This document shows positions 1 to 9,026 of a stretch of DNA of 33,099 nt, one piece after another (position 1 is the stretch's first letter; each line of letters begins with the position of its first letter). Origin of the DNA: an uncultured Prevotellaceae bacterium (GTDB taxonomy: Bacteria > Bacteroidota > Bacteroidia > Bacteroidales > Bacteroidaceae); the NCBI GenBank assembly GCA_902800595.1, contig CADCFA010000037.1:1-33099 (forward strand). Reading direction: 5' to 3'. A program made the position numbers and the translations under genes. Below the pieces are notes generated by a model. It worked only from the letters and a program-made list of their open reading frames with translations. It was not told the origin of the DNA and made no database searches.

Positions 1-17
1 TGACAAATCTTAGACAT
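1..17 (-). CDS. rpmB: 50S ribosomal protein L28, first codons only
   Basis: On the minus strand an ATG at 17-15 opens the reading M-S-K-I-C before the window ends. This is the usual N-terminus of ribosomal protein L28 in Bacteroidetes. The position directly downstream of a stand-alone cinA is the conserved Bacteroidales order (cinA, then rpmB and rpmG), and a promoter-like sequence lies just upstream. Only five full codons are visible, so the call rests mainly on synteny and those residues. Confidence 0.65.
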
Positions 18-69
18 TTCTATCTACCTTTTTACTTGTGATTTACACTTACTTATTCCAAACAGGGTG

Positions 70-99
70 CAAAATTACACATTTTAATTGAGATTCAAA
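70..99 (-). promoter_or_regulatory. Bacteroidetes-type promoter for rpmB
   Basis: The minus strand carries TAATTTTG (77-70), matching the TAnnTTTG -7 consensus. A TTTG (99-96) lies upstream with an 18-nt spacer, one shorter than the usual 19-21. It sits between cinA and rpmB and would give a leader of about 45 nt. The ribosomal gene can therefore be transcribed independently of the upstream map-tsaD-cinA genes. Confidence 0.5.
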
Positions 100-136
100 G
101 CATTGCACAAGCAGAAAACCAAAGAATTAATATTTT

Positions 137-634
137 TTAACCTTCACGAACAGGTCTGGGCGCATCTTCCTCCTTTAAGAAGGCCAAAAACATCTCCATA
201 GCCTTGTTGGTGGCAATAGCCAAATTGATGTCACGTCCATGATCCTCTTCTACCTTGACAGTCACAACCTTATCAGGCTTACCACAAGCCAACCAGATAG
301 TACCGACAGGAATGTCTTTTGTGCCACCGGAAGGTCCAGCAAAACCTGTTGCAGAAATAGCGTAATCGGTATTCAGTGCTTTGCAGGCACCTTTTACCAT
401 CTGGATTGCAACTTCCTCACACACAGCAGTTTTCTCAATCAGCAACTGAGCATCAACACCCAACAGATTCTGCTTCATGATGCCACCCTTGAAATATTTC
501 GAGGCGCCAGGTACGGCGATAATCGCCTCAGCGATCCGTCCACCCGTGCAGCTTTCTGCGGTACTAACAGTTTTCTCCGTCTCCCAGAGAATCTCACTCA
601 CCTCACGACTGATAATCTTACTTTCAAAATCCAT
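137..634 (-). CDS. cinA: CinA C-terminal-domain amidohydrolase (nicotinamide-nucleotide amidase)
   Basis: 165 aa, matching the stand-alone CinA C-terminal domain (PncC type), which deamidates nicotinamide mononucleotide to nicotinate mononucleotide in the NAD salvage cycle. Visible family motifs are the N-terminal STAESCTGG with the putative catalytic Ser, the central ATGFAGPSGGT and the following PVGTIW strand. The N-terminal MoCF domain of full-length CinA is absent, which is common in this phylum. It starts 31 bp after tsaD and probably shares its transcript. The acidic and proline-rich last 15 residues do not belong to the domain core. Confidence 0.92.
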   Translation of the reverse strand: MDFESKIISREVSEILWETEKTVSTAESCTGGRIAEAIIAVPGASKYFKGGIMKQNLLGVDAQLLIEKTAVCEEVAIQMVKGACKALNTDYAISATGFAGPSGGTKDIPVGTIWLACGKPDKVVTVKVEEDHGRDINLAIATNKAMEMFLAFLKEEDAPRPVREG

Positions 635-665
635 CTCTTATTTGATAATTTTACTTTTTGACATT

Positions 666-1694
666 TTATTTAAAGGTTACTTTCGAGAACGCAGGTGCGT
701 CGATAGAGCAAAAAGCCCTATCCAGATACTTATAATACCCCACGATACCAATCATCGCAGCATTATCAGTGGTATAGCTGAACTTAGGGATATAAATGGT
801 CCAGCCATAACGTTTCTCCGCATCGTAGAACGCATTGCGAAGTCCATTGTTAGCACTCACGCCTCCAGCCACAGCAACGTGCTTAATACCCGTCTGTTTC
901 ACCGCCTTCTTCAGCTTTTTCATCAGGATATCCACAATCGTCCACTCCAGCGAGGCTGCGATGTCCTCCTTATGATGCTCAATAAAGTCGGGATCTTCAG
1001 CCACCCATTTCTGCATCGAATAGAGGAACGAGGTCTTAAGTCCAGAGAAGCTATAATCAAGATTGGGGATATTCGGCTCTGCAAACGTATAGGCTTTCGG
1101 ATTACCCCGACGCGCCAAGCGATCGATTATCGGGCCACCTGGATAACCGAGTCCCATCACCTTCGAGCACTTGTCGATAGCCTCACCAGCCGCATCGTCG
1201 ATGGTCTGTCCCAGCACCTCCATATCATTGTAGGCGTTCACCTTAACAATCTGCGAGTTACCGCCAGACACCAACAGACAGAGGAATGGTAAAGGCGGCA
1301 TGTGCTGATCATCATCCGACTCCTTGATAAAGTGCGCCATCACATGCCCCTGCAGATGATTCACGTCGATCATTGGAATACCCAACGAACGGGCAAGCCC
1401 TTTGGCGAAGCTTACACCCACAAGCAGTGACCCCATCAGTCCAGGACCTCTCGTAAAAGCCACTGCCGAGAGCTGTTCTTTTGTAATACCTGCACGCTTA
1501 ATCGCCTGATCCACAACAGGTACCACATTCTGCTGATGGGCACGCGAAGCCAGTTCTGGCACCACGCCACCATAAGCCTCATGCACAGCTTGTGAAGCCG
1601 TCACGTTAGACAGTAACACGCCATTTTTGAGTACCGCTGCCGACGTATCATCGCACGAGCTCTCTATTCCCAATATATAAATATCTTCCTGCAT
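666..1694 (-). CDS. tsaD: tRNA N6-adenosine threonylcarbamoyltransferase
   Basis: 342 aa, the usual TsaD length. With TsaB and TsaE it transfers the threonylcarbamoyl group to A37 of ANN-decoding tRNAs, an essential cytoplasmic modification. The N-terminal GIESSCDDT is the ATPase phosphate motif. The NHLQGH signature near residues 112-117 carries the iron-binding histidines (H113, H117). The GGNSQ segment and the C-terminal YTTDNAAMIG segment are also typical. It begins 28 bp after map, so map-tsaD-cinA reads as one operon driven by the promoter at 2634-2665. Nothing is missing. Confidence 0.97.
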   Translation of the reverse strand: MQEDIYILGIESSCDDTSAAVLKNGVLLSNVTASQAVHEAYGGVVPELASRAHQQNVVPVVDQAIKRAGITKEQLSAVAFTRGPGLMGSLLVGVSFAKGLARSLGIPMIDVNHLQGHVMAHFIKESDDDQHMPPLPFLCLLVSGGNSQIVKVNAYNDMEVLGQTIDDAAGEAIDKCSKVMGLGYPGGPIIDRLARRGNPKAYTFAEPNIPNLDYSFSGLKTSFLYSMQKWVAEDPDFIEHHKEDIAASLEWTIVDILMKKLKKAVKQTGIKHVAVAGGVSANNGLRNAFYDAEKRYGWTIYIPKFSYTTDNAAMIGIVGYYKYLDRAFCSIDAPAFSKVTFK

Positions 1695-1722
1695 ATCCAG
1701 TATTTCTTGTCTCTCTAGTATT

Positions 1723-2589
1723 CTAGTAAGTCAGTATCTCCACGCCATGCTCCGTCATCACAAGCGTATGCTCCCACTGGGCACTGGGTTGTTCGTCTTC
1801 AGAAATCACCTCCCAGCCATACGGATCGTCAGCATCGATAAACACCTTCCATGTACCCATATTAATCATCGGTTCAATGGTGAACACCATACCAGGCACC
1901 AGTAGCATGCCCGTACCCTTATGACCATAATGGTTCACATCGGGCTCCTCATGGAACTTCAGACCTACCCCATGACCAGCCAGGTCTCTCACCACACCAT
2001 AGTGATACTTCTCGCAGTGTTTCTCTATGGCGTGACCGATATCACCCACAAACGAATAAGGCTTGGCTACCTCCATACCTATCTCCAGACACTCCTTTGC
2101 CACACGCACCAGTTGCTCTTTCTCTGGTGTGGTCTTGCCGATGATAAACATACGACTGGCATCCGCATAATAGCCGTCAAGGATTGTCGTGAAGTCCACA
2201 TTGATAATATCACCCTCCTCCAATACGTCTTCCTCCTTAGGAATACCGTGACACACCACCTCATTGATAGAGGTGCATACAGACATCGGGAAGCCCTCAT
2301 AGTTCAGACAGGCAGGAATAGCGCCATGATCCTCACAATACTCACGGCAGATTCGGTCAATCTCCAATGTGTTCATCCCAGCGTGTATTTGTTTAGCAAC
2401 CTCATCGAGTACACCTGTATTCACCACACCCGCCTTACGGATGCCCTCAATCTGCTCTGGGGTCTTTATCAGATCACGTGTCGGCACCAGTTTACCTTTG
2501 TTCTCCCAATACATGATGGTCTTATCCATCTCCGTAGGTTCCTGTCCTGATAGGCAGTGCCATCTTCTTTTTTTCTTAAATGCGTTCAT
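1723..2589 (-). CDS. map: Type I methionine aminopeptidase
   Basis: 288 aa. It removes the initiator methionine from nascent proteins. The pita-bread fold and all five metal ligands are visible: D132 (VDFT), D143 (YADASR), H206 (AGHGVG), E239 (TIEP) and E273 (QWEHT). About 40 residues precede the catalytic core. They begin with a basic stretch and a short HCLSGQ segment that could be a decayed zinc-binding (SEC-C-like) extension, but the usual cysteine pairs are not present. It is the first gene after a near-consensus promoter and leads tsaD and cinA. Confidence 0.96.
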   Translation of the reverse strand: MNAFKKKRRWHCLSGQEPTEMDKTIMYWENKGKLVPTRDLIKTPEQIEGIRKAGVVNTGVLDEVAKQIHAGMNTLEIDRICREYCEDHGAIPACLNYEGFPMSVCTSINEVVCHGIPKEEDVLEEGDIINVDFTTILDGYYADASRMFIIGKTTPEKEQLVRVAKECLEIGMEVAKPYSFVGDIGHAIEKHCEKYHYGVVRDLAGHGVGLKFHEEPDVNHYGHKGTGMLLVPGMVFTIEPMINMGTWKVFIDADDPYGWEVISEDEQPSAQWEHTLVMTEHGVEILTY

Positions 2590-2633
2590 CTACATTATTT
2601 ATATATAATAGTGGATTCACTCGAAATCCGCTG

Positions 2634-2665
2634 CAAAGTTACGATTAACTGCGCAAATAACCAAA
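2634..2665 (-). promoter_or_regulatory. Promoter of the map-tsaD-cinA operon
   Basis: On the minus strand TTTG (2665-2662), a 20-nt spacer and TAACTTTG (2641-2634) fit the Bacteroidetes TTTG-N19-21-TAnnTTTG promoter. It lies immediately after the stop codon of the upstream outer-membrane gene, so the housekeeping operon has its own start even though the gene upstream runs in the same direction. The predicted leader is about 40 nt. Confidence 0.7.
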
Positions 2666-2677
2666 TTTATTTCATAT

Positions 2678-4270
2678 TTATAAATTAGAATCTATACTGC
2701 AACTTAACCGGTAGAAAGCATCAAACATATCATGCCAGTCAACACCCAGATTCCATCTCTGTCCAATTTGCTTGTTTACAGACAGACATCCATACAAAGG
2801 TACGCCCGTAACCTCATATCTTGGTGACTTCTTGGTACAATATATCATCTGCATTCCTATCTGCCATGCATGAGGAAGATAAGCTGTCGGGGCAAACCGA
2901 AATGCAGCATACCCCCCACTCTTTGCTACATACAGATTAGGGCCACCTGTCAGACTCAACCAATTTGTTTTCCAATAAACGGACGCCCCTAGTTCAACCT
3001 GATTCTCACGATCTTCTATGACATAATAACTCGCCTCTGTCTTCACTGTCAACTTCTGCTTGCTATAGGCATAAGACAGCTTCATCTGATGAATAGACTG
3101 CTCCACCAGCTGTTCCTTGATAATCGCCCATTCATCATCAGAAAGCGTGGTGGCATTTTCAAAGAGGCTAGCGAAAGTCGGATTATAGAATTTGCGATAA
3201 TAGCCCAGCTGAATCTGGTTCAGACTATTTGGTATAAAGATAACACAGGCATTAGCATTGTCACGGGTGTCAGAATGTTTCTGGCTGATATCCCCATCCA
3301 ATCGCTCGGCTTTGCCGCTTTTCTTGTCAAAGAATTTGTAGTTATAGAACATCACACGATGACCAATCGTGAATTTCCACTTAGGCAAGGCATAGGTGAA
3401 CTGCAGATAGATATCATGGTTGAAGACATTCCAACTCTTGTCAGCATGCTTTTGCTTGATCATCTGATAATCACCCTCAACACCTACCATCATAGTTAAC
3501 CGTTTGGTCAAAGGCGTATTCAACTCCACAACAAACATTGGCAGCTTGTAAGAGGTTGCCAGATCGCTGGAATACTGATAGCCGCCCAACAAAAGCAGTT
3601 CTGTACCTTTGTCATTGAACGTGTGAAAGTATCTCGCTCTTCCCATGACTTTTCGTGATGCACCAGAAGAAGGTGCGAGATACTGCTGGGTGAAATAGGT
3701 TAAAAGCCTGTTCCTGTCATCGAAGCGGTTCGTCATGTGAAGCGTCAGATACTCCTTGCTACCATCCTGGTAACGATAAGAGGCATTGGCATAGAGGTCA
3801 GTATGCCGACTACCATATAGCGCATTCACGGTTCCATTACCTTCAGCAGCCTTTCCAAAGTCACCTTGTCCTTCCACGAAACCATTCAATGAATCAGGCA
3901 TTTTCATGTTTATATCCAACACTCTGCCCATTCCTATCGTTCCCTTCGCGACACCAGTATTGTCACAGACCTGAATCTTGGCAATGTCCTTGGCTTTCAT
4001 CTGGCTAAGAATCAACTTTGCATCGCCATTCATCGGACAGTTGTCGATACGGAGATTATAATTGGAGATGACATCCTCATAGCCAGCAATCATCAAGTCA
4101 GGCATCATCTGAAGGATATCCATCAACGATTCTTCTCCCGTCAGCTCCATTCGCTGAGGATAAATCACCGTTCTGTCTGCTTTTACCTCTATGACAGGCT
4201 GACTGTTGTCTGCAGGCATAGAGGTTGACAGGAGCCAAAAGCCGATCAAGAACAAAACATGTCGATGCAT
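2678..4270 (-). CDS. Short TonB-receptor-like outer-membrane beta-barrel protein
   Basis: 530 aa with a signal peptide (about residues 1-20). Residues 25-130 look like a TonB plug domain (MDILQMMPDL, then NYNLRIDN and MKAKDIAKIQV). The rest alternates in the way beta-barrel strands do, with segments such as LYANASYRYQDG and NQIQLGYYRKFYNPT. At 530 aa it is far shorter than a normal TonB-dependent receptor (700-1000 aa), and it lacks the N-terminal carboxypeptidase-regulatory domain common in Bacteroidales. No TonB box was recognised. It follows the C69 peptidase by 22 bp, so a role with peptides is possible, but the substrate cannot be read from sequence. Confidence 0.65.
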   Translation of the reverse strand: MHRHVLFLIGFWLLSTSMPADNSQPVIEVKADRTVIYPQRMELTGEESLMDILQMMPDLMIAGYEDVISNYNLRIDNCPMNGDAKLILSQMKAKDIAKIQVCDNTGVAKGTIGMGRVLDINMKMPDSLNGFVEGQGDFGKAAEGNGTVNALYGSRHTDLYANASYRYQDGSKEYLTLHMTNRFDDRNRLLTYFTQQYLAPSSGASRKVMGRARYFHTFNDKGTELLLLGGYQYSSDLATSYKLPMFVVELNTPLTKRLTMMVGVEGDYQMIKQKHADKSWNVFNHDIYLQFTYALPKWKFTIGHRVMFYNYKFFDKKSGKAERLDGDISQKHSDTRDNANACVIFIPNSLNQIQLGYYRKFYNPTFASLFENATTLSDDEWAIIKEQLVEQSIHQMKLSYAYSKQKLTVKTEASYYVIEDRENQVELGASVYWKTNWLSLTGGPNLYVAKSGGYAAFRFAPTAYLPHAWQIGMQMIYCTKKSPRYEVTGVPLYGCLSVNKQIGQRWNLGVDWHDMFDAFYRLSCSIDSNL

Positions 4271-4292
4271 AGGCGGAAATCGACTCTATAGC

Positions 4293-6014
4293 TTATTTCT
4301 TCTCTTCCTGAGGAACCAGGAACTTGGTGTCTGTCCGCTTGATGAGTTCACGGGCAAAGCGCTCTGGGAAACCAGGACGCTGCACACGCTTGCCACGCCC
4401 ATACTGAGTGCGCTCAAAGGTGCCATTGGCATCGGTAGGCTTCACAACCATATCATTATATTTCACAATGAGGAAGAAGGCTAACTGCTTCCAACGGCAG
4501 ATCATCTCGTCACCCTTCTGGCAACTATAATCCGTCAACAACTTAATACGCTCCTCGGCAGTGGGCAGTGCTAAAGCTTTTGCCTCGATCTCGGGCTGCA
4601 GTTTGTCGTAAGAAGCATCGAGTGAGTCACGCACCTCCTTCAACGAGGGGAACATCATAGAATAACGGGGATAGACCATATTGCTGACCCAGTTGCACAC
4701 CCAGAAGGCGTTATCCATAGAGAAAGTCACATCATCGGCATTCTCGTCGGAGAAACACTTGGGACGGCGTGTCATACAACTATACATCGGCGTGTAAGCC
4801 ACCATGTTGCCATCGTCGTTGCCAAACCAGAAACAGGCTCCTACCTCACGTGGCAGCGAGGCACGCATCTGTGAGATATACGACCAGGCCGTCTGCTGGG
4901 TAGAGATTGGGCGTTCGTTGAAGTATTCCTTATCATCGAGTTTAAACGACAACGGTGAGGGACGATAAGGCATCTCGTAGATGCCACCGCCGAAGTCAGT
5001 GTCAAGAGCAAAGGGAGTTCCCTCATAGTGGTCGCGCATCGCATCACGCAGATCCTGTAAGCCCACCTTCTTGTTGGGAATAATCCAAAGAGGCATCTCC
5101 TTAGCGTCTTTCTCGAGGCCTGCAACATAAGGCACATAGGCAGAGAAGTCATCGCTGAAACGATTGAAGAAGCTCCACACACGTGCCTCACAATAGCGAC
5201 GGCCAGAGAAATCGGGCTTGGCATAAGCGGCATTATAGGAGAAATCGGCATCCTTGCCCTCAAACCATCCCATCGCACGGGCATAGCTCACCACATTGTC
5301 GGAACATACCATCAGGTTGGGTACGGGTTTCTTACCGCCTACGGGATATTTCTTCTGCAAGTCGTTCATCTTCACCCGCACGTAACGGCCATCGAGGAAC
5401 TTAGTGATGCGGCTCTGGTTAGCGTGCGCTGCAATGGCATCATCAGGGATACGGACAGCCACCCATACGGTGCGTTCCTTCGACTTTGTACGGTCAGGAC
5501 CACAACCCATCATCTCAAGCATCCAGGCCTCATTGGGGTCTGCGACCGAGAAGGTCTCCCCCTCAGAATAGTAGCCATATTGCTCTACGAGAGAAGTCAT
5601 GATCTGAAGAGCCTCACGGGCTGTCTTTGAGCGCTGCAGGGCAATATAGATCAGCGAGCCGTAGTCGATGATGCCTGTAGAATCAGCCATCTCCTCACGT
5701 CCGCCAAAGGTGGTTTCACCCACTGTTACCTGCCACTCGTTGGAGTTTCCTATCACGTTATAGGTCTCAGCAGCTTCAGTAATATCACCAAGATACTTGC
5801 CTGTGTCCCACTCTACTACCTTTCGCATCTCCCCAGCAGCATGCTTTGCGGCGGGATAATGGTAGAGAGGCATGAAGGTGCCATAGGAATCGGCATTATA
5901 AGTGACAAAAACGGAGCCATCAGCAGAGGCCTTCTTGCCTACGATGAAGTTGGTGCATGCCATCGCATAGGTTCCTGCGACAAGCATAGCGGCTAAAATC
6001 AGATTTCTTTTCAT
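4293..6014 (-). CDS. C69 family dipeptidase (PepD type), exported
   Basis: 573 aa. Residues 1-19 form a signal peptide ending ...TYAMA, and cleavage would expose C20 as the N-terminal nucleophile (CTNFIVGKKASADGS), the hallmark of peptidase family C69. Further family segments are EGETFSVADPNEAW and HANQSRITKF, followed by the long C-terminal half seen in Bacteroidales members. It probably hydrolyses dipeptides in the periplasm. It begins 5 bp after the M23 gene and leads into the outer-membrane gene by 22 bp, so it acts in a cell-envelope operon with an endopeptidase. It appears complete. Confidence 0.92.
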   Translation of the reverse strand: MKRNLILAAMLVAGTYAMACTNFIVGKKASADGSVFVTYNADSYGTFMPLYHYPAAKHAAGEMRKVVEWDTGKYLGDITEAAETYNVIGNSNEWQVTVGETTFGGREEMADSTGIIDYGSLIYIALQRSKTAREALQIMTSLVEQYGYYSEGETFSVADPNEAWMLEMMGCGPDRTKSKERTVWVAVRIPDDAIAAHANQSRITKFLDGRYVRVKMNDLQKKYPVGGKKPVPNLMVCSDNVVSYARAMGWFEGKDADFSYNAAYAKPDFSGRRYCEARVWSFFNRFSDDFSAYVPYVAGLEKDAKEMPLWIIPNKKVGLQDLRDAMRDHYEGTPFALDTDFGGGIYEMPYRPSPLSFKLDDKEYFNERPISTQQTAWSYISQMRASLPREVGACFWFGNDDGNMVAYTPMYSCMTRRPKCFSDENADDVTFSMDNAFWVCNWVSNMVYPRYSMMFPSLKEVRDSLDASYDKLQPEIEAKALALPTAEERIKLLTDYSCQKGDEMICRWKQLAFFLIVKYNDMVVKPTDANGTFERTQYGRGKRVQRPGFPERFARELIKRTDTKFLVPQEEKK

Positions 6015-6019
6015 ATCTT

Positions 6020-7627
6020 TTAATATATTATATTTGTTTCATACACACATTCGTTGTTGCGATTGTCAGTAACGACAAACTTGAGCTGGTGGGTTCTCGA
6101 TGTCTTTTGGATAGGTGTCTCACTCATATCGCACGTCACCAGTGGTTTCTTATCCACCCTGTCAAACACCACAAAATGTCCGTCAATGGTGGCTCGATAG
6201 GAAGCCACCCCACTCTTTCGGTCTGTGAGCCTCAGCACAATATGATCACCCAGGCTGATAGGATCCACCTCTGGCGCTTCATCGTCGTAGGCCAGTTCAA
6301 ACCATGAGCCCAAGTCTTTCACACGACCAATGACCCACCCGTCCTGATAGTCGCCTCCGGCAAAGACACCGTCACTGGCTACATAGATCTTTGAAACATC
6401 GACCTTCTGATCAACATAGAACGATATCTCGCCTTCTGCCACTAGCGGGCATGATGTTAGGAAGAACTTATAACTGCCTGACAGCTTGCCCGCGCGCTCT
6501 TTTACCATGGGCTGCAACGAGGTGTTCTTCGTCAGCATGCCATACGGCACAATCAGATGCATACCTGGCATTGAGTAGCTGTTGGTCTGGTTCCAGCGGA
6601 AAAGTGGTTCCTCTTCCTGTGCAGACTCCGGGATCGTGGTCTTCTGTCCCTTCACAATGAAGTCGTATTGCGCCTCATTACCTTTATAATCGCGGAGGAT
6701 ATATGTCAGATGGTAGTCACGTTCCTCATTGAAGTCGATAATCCCCTTATCCTTTTGAGTAAACAGGAACGGCAGCGTGTTACCTGGCTCCAAAAACGAC
6801 TTCAGGAACCATATACGGGTTCTGAGCCAGTAGTCATAGTCACCCCAGGCGTTCACCAGCGTGTTGCACGACACAGGTATCCTGTTAAGCATAGCAGAAA
6901 ACACGGTCTGACTATCTACCTTAAGGATGGTCTCACGGATACCGTAGTGATTGCTGGAGTTCTGCATGTAATCATTGGCCCACAGGGCAAAGCCGACTTT
7001 TCCCCAGGCAGTCAAGACAGGCGACTTTCCGTTTGCAAGGATAGTCTGTTTAGTTGTCTTCCCATTCACGACCCCCTCGCCAGCCTGCGGATACACCATC
7101 AGTCCTCTTACCCTTGGCGGTATGGTATCGTTGATGTAATCTGACAAGAAATCGTAGGGATCAAGCATATTCCAAGTCTCTGTGTCGTGAATCTCAAGAT
7201 GCAGATGCGGCCCCATGCTGTTGCCCGTATTGCCACTGAGTGCTATCAGCTGACCTTGCGACACGGGGCACTCCAAAGCCGAGAAATAGGCATCACCCTC
7301 GCTCGTCTCATGCTGATACTGATAACGGCGCAGGGCGGCTTTGATACGTGGAGAGAACGCTTTCAGGTGACAATACACGCTGGTATAGCCTTCAGGATGA
7401 GTGACATACACGGCATTTCCGAAACCGTAGCGCCCCATCGTGACGCGACTCACATAGCCGTCACCAATGGCATAGATAGCTTTACCTTCTACCCCATCGG
7501 TCTTGATGTCTATGCCTCCATGGAAATGATGGGGACGGGGTTCGCCAAAATTACCCGCCAATGAAATGTCGTAGCTCACTGGCGGGTGATAGATACTTAA
7601 GAGAATACTCAGAAATAGACTTAGCAT
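6020..7627 (-). CDS. M23 family metallopeptidase (LytM-like), exported
   Basis: 535 aa with a short hydrophobic N-terminus, probably a signal peptide. The M23 core is at residues 30-150: H36 and D40 (HFHGGID) and H143 of the HLH motif are the zinc ligands, with H87 (YCHL) and H141 as the usual catalytic histidines, so the enzyme looks active. It probably cleaves peptide cross-links in peptidoglycan. About 380 residues follow the core, with beta-rich segments such as DHIVLRLTDRKSGVASYRAT that resemble Ig-like domains. The start overlaps the nadC stop by 7 bp, and the dipeptidase gene follows after 5 bp. Confidence 0.9.
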   Translation of the reverse strand: MLSLFLSILLSIYHPPVSYDISLAGNFGEPRPHHFHGGIDIKTDGVEGKAIYAIGDGYVSRVTMGRYGFGNAVYVTHPEGYTSVYCHLKAFSPRIKAALRRYQYQHETSEGDAYFSALECPVSQGQLIALSGNTGNSMGPHLHLEIHDTETWNMLDPYDFLSDYINDTIPPRVRGLMVYPQAGEGVVNGKTTKQTILANGKSPVLTAWGKVGFALWANDYMQNSSNHYGIRETILKVDSQTVFSAMLNRIPVSCNTLVNAWGDYDYWLRTRIWFLKSFLEPGNTLPFLFTQKDKGIIDFNEERDYHLTYILRDYKGNEAQYDFIVKGQKTTIPESAQEEEPLFRWNQTNSYSMPGMHLIVPYGMLTKNTSLQPMVKERAGKLSGSYKFFLTSCPLVAEGEISFYVDQKVDVSKIYVASDGVFAGGDYQDGWVIGRVKDLGSWFELAYDDEAPEVDPISLGDHIVLRLTDRKSGVASYRATIDGHFVVFDRVDKKPLVTCDMSETPIQKTSRTHQLKFVVTDNRNNECVYETNIIY

Positions 7628-8469
7628 GCCTTAAACGACATATCGAGTCCTTTGACACTATGTGTAAGGGCACCTACTGAGATGAAATCGACACCTTGTT
7701 CAGCATAGTCGCGGATAGTGTCGAAGGTGATGCCGCCACTCGACTCCGTCTCGTAACGATGCTCCACCAGTTCTACAGCTTTCTTCGTATCGGGCACAGA
7801 GAAGTTGTCGAGCATGATACGGTCCACGCCACCATGATCAAGCACCTGCTGAAGCTCATCGAAGTTGCGCACCTCAATCTCAATCTTCAGGTTCAGGCCT
7901 TTCTCGTCCAGATACTTGTGGCAGCGCTCGATGGCATTCACGATACCCCCGGCGAAATCCACATGGTTATCCTTGAGCAGAATCATGTCGAAGAGTCCGA
8001 TACGGTGGTTACAGCCGCCGCCGATCTTCACAGCCTGCTTTTCGAGCATACGCATACCAGGTGTCGTTTTACGGGTGTCAAGCACACGAGTACCTGTACC
8101 TTCCAGACGCTTCACATAACGGTCCGTCATCGTGGCGATACCACTCATGCGCTGCATAATGTTCAGCATCAGTCGCTCCGTCTGAAGCAGCGAACGCACC
8201 CTACCCGTTACCACCATGGCGATGTCACCCTTCTTCACACGTGTACCGTCGCCCATCAGTACCTCAACCTTCATCTCCGGGTCGAAGCGGCGGAACACCT
8301 CCTTGGCTATCTCCACACCTGCAAGGATACCATCCTCCTTAATTAGCAGGTGGCTCTTGCCCATAGCATCCTCAGGAATACAACACAACGTGGTGTGGTC
8401 ACCATCACCGATATCCTCGGCAAACGACAAATCAATCAGTCTGTCAACCAGTTCATCAACACTCAGCAT
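7621..8469 (-). CDS. nadC: Quinolinate phosphoribosyltransferase (carboxylating)
   Basis: 282 aa, normal for NadC. It converts quinolinate and PRPP to nicotinate mononucleotide, CO2 and pyrophosphate in de novo NAD synthesis. Clear signatures are AEDIGDGDHTT near the N-terminus, the QTERLMLNIMQRMSGIAT helix, DTRKTTPGMR (131-140), GGGCNHR (150-156) and LLKDNH (164-169). It sits 23 bp after the small barrel gene and overlaps the M23 start, so it is translated within an otherwise envelope-related operon. No nadA or nadB is in the window. Confidence 0.97.
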   Translation of the reverse strand: MLSVDELVDRLIDLSFAEDIGDGDHTTLCCIPEDAMGKSHLLIKEDGILAGVEIAKEVFRRFDPEMKVEVLMGDGTRVKKGDIAMVVTGRVRSLLQTERLMLNIMQRMSGIATMTDRYVKRLEGTGTRVLDTRKTTPGMRMLEKQAVKIGGGCNHRIGLFDMILLKDNHVDFAGGIVNAIERCHKYLDEKGLNLKIEIEVRNFDELQQVLDHGGVDRIMLDNFSVPDTKKAVELVEHRYETESSGGITFDTIRDYAEQGVDFISVGALTHSVKGLDMSFKAC

Positions 8470-8492
8470 ATCTTTAAACTCTAAATATTCAA

Positions 8493-9005
8493 CTAAAAAT
8501 AGACACCCAGTCCGAGACGCAGGCCAAACTGCGTGTAGTCCTTATTCTTGAAGCTGGGCTCGAAATAGAGCTCCGGCTCCAGTGTAACGTAATGTCCCAG
8601 GAAGAAAGCGTAGCCTACGTTCACCTCAGGTTTGAACTCGTCGAAGCCGGGAGCATGAGAATACTTAGCTGTCAAACCTGCATAGACACCATTGCGCTCG
8701 AAGTAGTAGCGGGCACCTGCACCGATATTCGTATGAACAACAGAACCGCTAGAATAATTCTGATAGTCGAAGATACCCAGTGCCATCCAGTTGTCGAGGA
8801 ACAGATAACCAGCCTTGGCACTCAGACCGAAGTTCCAGTCGGAAGCCTTGCTGTAACTCAGGCTCAGACCTGACATAGAAGCAGCAATATAGAACTTGCT
8901 CTCCTCGAACGGGGTTGTTGATTCGTTCAGGAATTTCTTTTCATTCTGTGCACTTACACTCATCGCCATCATCAATGCGACAGCAGACATTAAAAATTTT
9001 TTCAT
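8493..9005 (-). CDS. Small outer-membrane beta-barrel protein
   Basis: 170 aa. The signal peptide is the classic Bacteroidales form (MKKFLMSAVALMMAMSVSAQ). The mature part is built of short amphipathic strands (FGLSAKAGYLF, VNVGYAFFLGHYVTLEPELYF, FGLRLGLGVYF) and ends in Phe, the usual last residue of outer-membrane barrels. This predicts an 8-stranded OmpW/OmpA-like barrel. It lies between cstA (21 bp) and nadC (23 bp). No ligand or enzymatic role can be read. Confidence 0.75.
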   Translation of the reverse strand: MKKFLMSAVALMMAMSVSAQNEKKFLNESTTPFEESKFYIAASMSGLSLSYSKASDWNFGLSAKAGYLFLDNWMALGIFDYQNYSSGSVVHTNIGAGARYYFERNGVYAGLTAKYSHAPGFDEFKPEVNVGYAFFLGHYVTLEPELYFEPSFKNKDYTQFGLRLGLGVYF

Positions 9006-9026
9006 AATTTAGTTTTGACTATTTGA

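Noticed and set aside
477-1292. Long plus-strand open frame of 271 codons
   Set aside because: It lies antisense to tsaD and cinA, whose motifs are complete; its translation has no recognisable domain.
1921-2550. Plus-strand open frame of 209 codons
   Set aside because: Shadow of map on the other strand.
7696-8346. Plus-strand open frame of 216 codons
   Set aside because: Antisense to nadC, with His- and Thr-rich random-looking composition.
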